Origin: Anaerolineales bacterium
GTDB taxonomy: Bacteria > Chloroflexota > Anaerolineae > Anaerolineales > Villigracilaceae
Direction: 5' to 3'
Assembly (NCBI GenBank): GCA_016928525.1
Contig: JAFGKO010000172.1
Coordinates: 1-6,159, forward strand
DNA: 6,159 nucleotides
In this document: piece by piece, positions 5,254 to 6,159 of the stretch
How the letters are laid out: the number at the start of each line of letters is the position of its first letter
Position numbering within the stretch: position 1 is the stretch's first letter
Position numbers and translations under genes: made by a program
The notes under the pieces: generated by a model
Database searches by the model: none
What the model was told of the DNA's origin: nothing
The model's input: the letters and a program-made list of their open reading frames with translations, nothing else

Positions 5254-5409
5254 CTATGCGCCCGTACGCAACTACAATCACCTCACCGGCGTGCATATCT
5301 GGCACACGGGTATAAATTCAGATAGAACCAGCAGAATTCTTTGAAGGCAAAAGTCAATTCACCTTTCCTGAGTAATCCCTAAAAATACAATCTCCAGGGG
5401 ACAAACTGC

Positions 5410-5423
5410 ATGACATCTGTCAT
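5410..5423. promoter_or_regulatory. Candidate operator, dyad ATGACA-TC-TGTCAT
   Basis: Perfect 6-bp arms around a 2-base centre lie 46 bases upstream of the TACAAT box of the sensor gene. TGACA-N2-TGTCA dyads are of a type I associate with NarL/LuxR-family response regulators; that link is from memory. The location is suitable for activation of the downstream sensor gene. Confidence 0.45.
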
Positions 5424-5468
5424 CCAAGATGGCGATGGATGATAGGTGGATAAGCGAGGGGAATTCGC

Positions 5469-5474
5469 TACAAT
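5469..5474 (+). promoter_or_regulatory. Candidate -10 box (TACAAT) for the sensor gene
   Basis: TACAAT lies 26 bases before the ATG, placing a start site near 5481 and leaving room for the ribosome site GGAGG (5491-5495). The -35 position (5446-5451) reads GTGGAT, a poor match, which would fit a promoter needing an activator. Confidence 0.35.
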
Positions 5475-5500
5475 GAACGAGATTGTATCTGGAGGCCCTG

Positions 5501-6159
5501 ATGCGCCTTTGTTTTCGTATATATACGATTTTAGGAGTTCTATTTTTTATATTTTCCAGTACTCAACATGTTCTTGCTCTTGGGGATAACATTTCACTGT
5601 TACTTATTTTTCAAGAAGGGACACAGACCTTTTGGCAGACTTGGTGGTTCGCAGCAGTCATCATTGTCATCCTGGCAGGCGCCATTGCGCTTGGATTCCA
5701 ATGGCGGGTACGGGCGGTCAAAGAGGATGCGCGCCGGTTGGAGATTTTGGTCCAGCAGCGCACGTCAGAATTAAGCGCTGCAAACGATCAATTGGAAATA
5801 GAAATCGAACAACGCAAACGGGCTGAGGAAGCCTTGGCTAAGCGCGCGGCAGAAGAGCTGGAGCAATCCGAAGCGCGTTTCCGGGCGATGTTTGAGAATG
5901 CCGCTATCGGCATTGGGCTGGTCGGTCTGGACCGTCGCCCATTGGAAGTCAATGCTGCCCTCGTGCAAATGACTGGCTATAGCGCTGAGGAACTATACCA
6001 GATGACCGGTATGGACTTGAGTTATGAAGAAGATGCAGAAGTCGGCCTGCCGGAATTGCAGGCTGTACTGGCCAGCAATTCTCAATATGGGAATTCTGTT
6101 CAAGAAAGGGGTGGGCAAAATGGCATGGAAATGCTATCCTATGCAGCAAGATGTATGAA
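5501..6159 (+). CDS. Membrane-bound PAS sensor protein, 3'-partial (probable sensor kinase)
   Basis: The frame is open from ATG 5501, with GGAGG (5491-5495) five bases ahead, through the right edge (219 codons seen). Residues 1-26 form a signal peptide or first membrane anchor (YTILGVLFFIFSS core, ending QHVLA). A short outside segment ends in TFWQTWW (43-49). Residues 50-66 are a transmembrane helix (FAAVIIVILAGAIALGF). Residues 69-122 are a charged coiled coil (RVRAVKEDARRLEILVQQRT...). A PAS domain starts at about 123 (SEARFRAMFENAAIGIGLV, then VNAALVQMTGYSAEEL). The FWxTWWF-membrane-RVRAV arrangement is the one found after beta-propeller/Y_Y_Y sensor domains in large hybrid sensor kinases. 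Here the propeller is absent. The histidine kinase or GGDEF output would lie beyond the window, so the output type is inferred. Confidence 0.85.
   Translation, partial: MRLCFRIYTILGVLFFIFSSTQHVLALGDNISLLLIFQEGTQTFWQTWWFAAVIIVILAGAIALGFQWRVRAVKEDARRLEILVQQRTSELSAANDQLEIEIEQRKRAEEALAKRAAEELEQSEARFRAMFENAAIGIGLVGLDRRPLEVNAALVQMTGYSAEELYQMTGMDLSYEEDAEVGLPELQAVLASNSQYGNSVQERGGQNGMEMLSYAARCM

Larger units (their letters stand above)
5385..5488. repeat. 10-bp inverted repeat bracketing the sensor promoter region
   Basis: ATACAATCTC (5385-5394) and GAGATTGTAT (5479-5488) are perfect complements separated by 84 bases. The right arm lies just before the ribosome site of the sensor gene. It could be paired operator sites bridged by a regulator or a long stem in the leader. 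Confidence 0.5.
5254..5500. other. Intergenic regulatory spacer between recQ and the sensor gene
   Basis: No family-recognisable gene is seen. A 19-codon frame starts at the ATG at 5256, three bases after the recQ stop, but looks meaningless. There is no clear recQ terminator; GTGC/GCAC (5291-5305) is a weak stem without T-run. The right half carries a 14-bp dyad, a widely spaced 10-bp inverted repeat and a TACAAT box (5469-5474). Confidence 0.55.

Noticed and set aside
5256..5315. 19-codon frame just after recQ
   Set aside because: No ribosome site, no recognisable pattern, and such frames are common by chance.
2616..5542. Shared ATTTTAGGAGT string before folB and in the start of the sensor gene
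   Set aside because: An 11-base match is expected a few times by chance in about 6 kb, and the second instance is inside coding sequence.

Overview
This is a mixed accessory/housekeeping stretch of a bacterial chromosome. Every gene I can support lies on the + strand. The folB and recQ coding sequences are moderately GC-rich. The intergenic DNA is full of GC-rich palindromes and short dispersed repeats. recQ has a TATACT box right against its ATG, and the sensor kinase at the right end resembles propeller-type sensors. Together this suggests an environmental Chloroflexota (Anaerolineae-like) genome. That placement is a recollection-based inference, not something the sequence proves.

Layout. 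(1) Bases 3-332: the 3' part of a gene with a CAP/SCP (YkwD-type) domain. The residues before that domain look like a transposase helix-turn-helix segment, so it may be a chimera. (2) 333-656: a non-coding, repeat-rich spacer ending in a good extended -10 promoter with an overlapping dyad. (3) 657-1240: a type II toxin-antitoxin operon, an AbrB/MazE-fold antitoxin overlapping a PIN-domain (VapC-like) toxin by 4 bases. (4) 1241-1617: GC-rich non-coding DNA with a composite palindrome and three copies of a GCGAAGCAYCCC repeat. (5) 1618-2466: an AT-rich solitary FRG-domain gene, visibly different in composition from its neighbours. (6) 2633-2992: folB, dihydroneopterin aldolase, whose 3' end runs into a 29-bp tandem repeat. 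(7) 3094-5253: a full-length RecQ helicase with RQC zinc cluster, HRDC and a C-terminal helix-turn-helix extension. (8) 5254-5500: a regulatory-looking spacer with two inverted repeats. (9) 5501 to the end: the 5' part of a membrane sensor protein (signal peptide, short extracytoplasmic segment, transmembrane helix, coiled coil, PAS).

The main unexplained structure is a 40-bp repeat present three times (565-604, 1542-1581, 2548-2587). Each copy ends 36-52 bases before the start codon of a module: vapBC, the FRG gene, then folB. The copies divide the left half of the window into two units of 977 and 1006 bp. In one frame all three read as variants of PHDQAYLEAEKKI followed by an early stop. 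This resembles, from memory, the N-terminus of bacterial leucine-rich-repeat proteins. The likeliest readings are (a) cassette-like insertion of accessory genes at a recurrent site, or (b) repeated decay of LRR genes that left their 5' ends as the upstream regions of incoming genes.

Functionally, the toxin-antitoxin pair and the FRG gene form an accessory island beside housekeeping genes for folate synthesis (folB) and DNA repair (recQ). I see no evidence that these genes act in one pathway.
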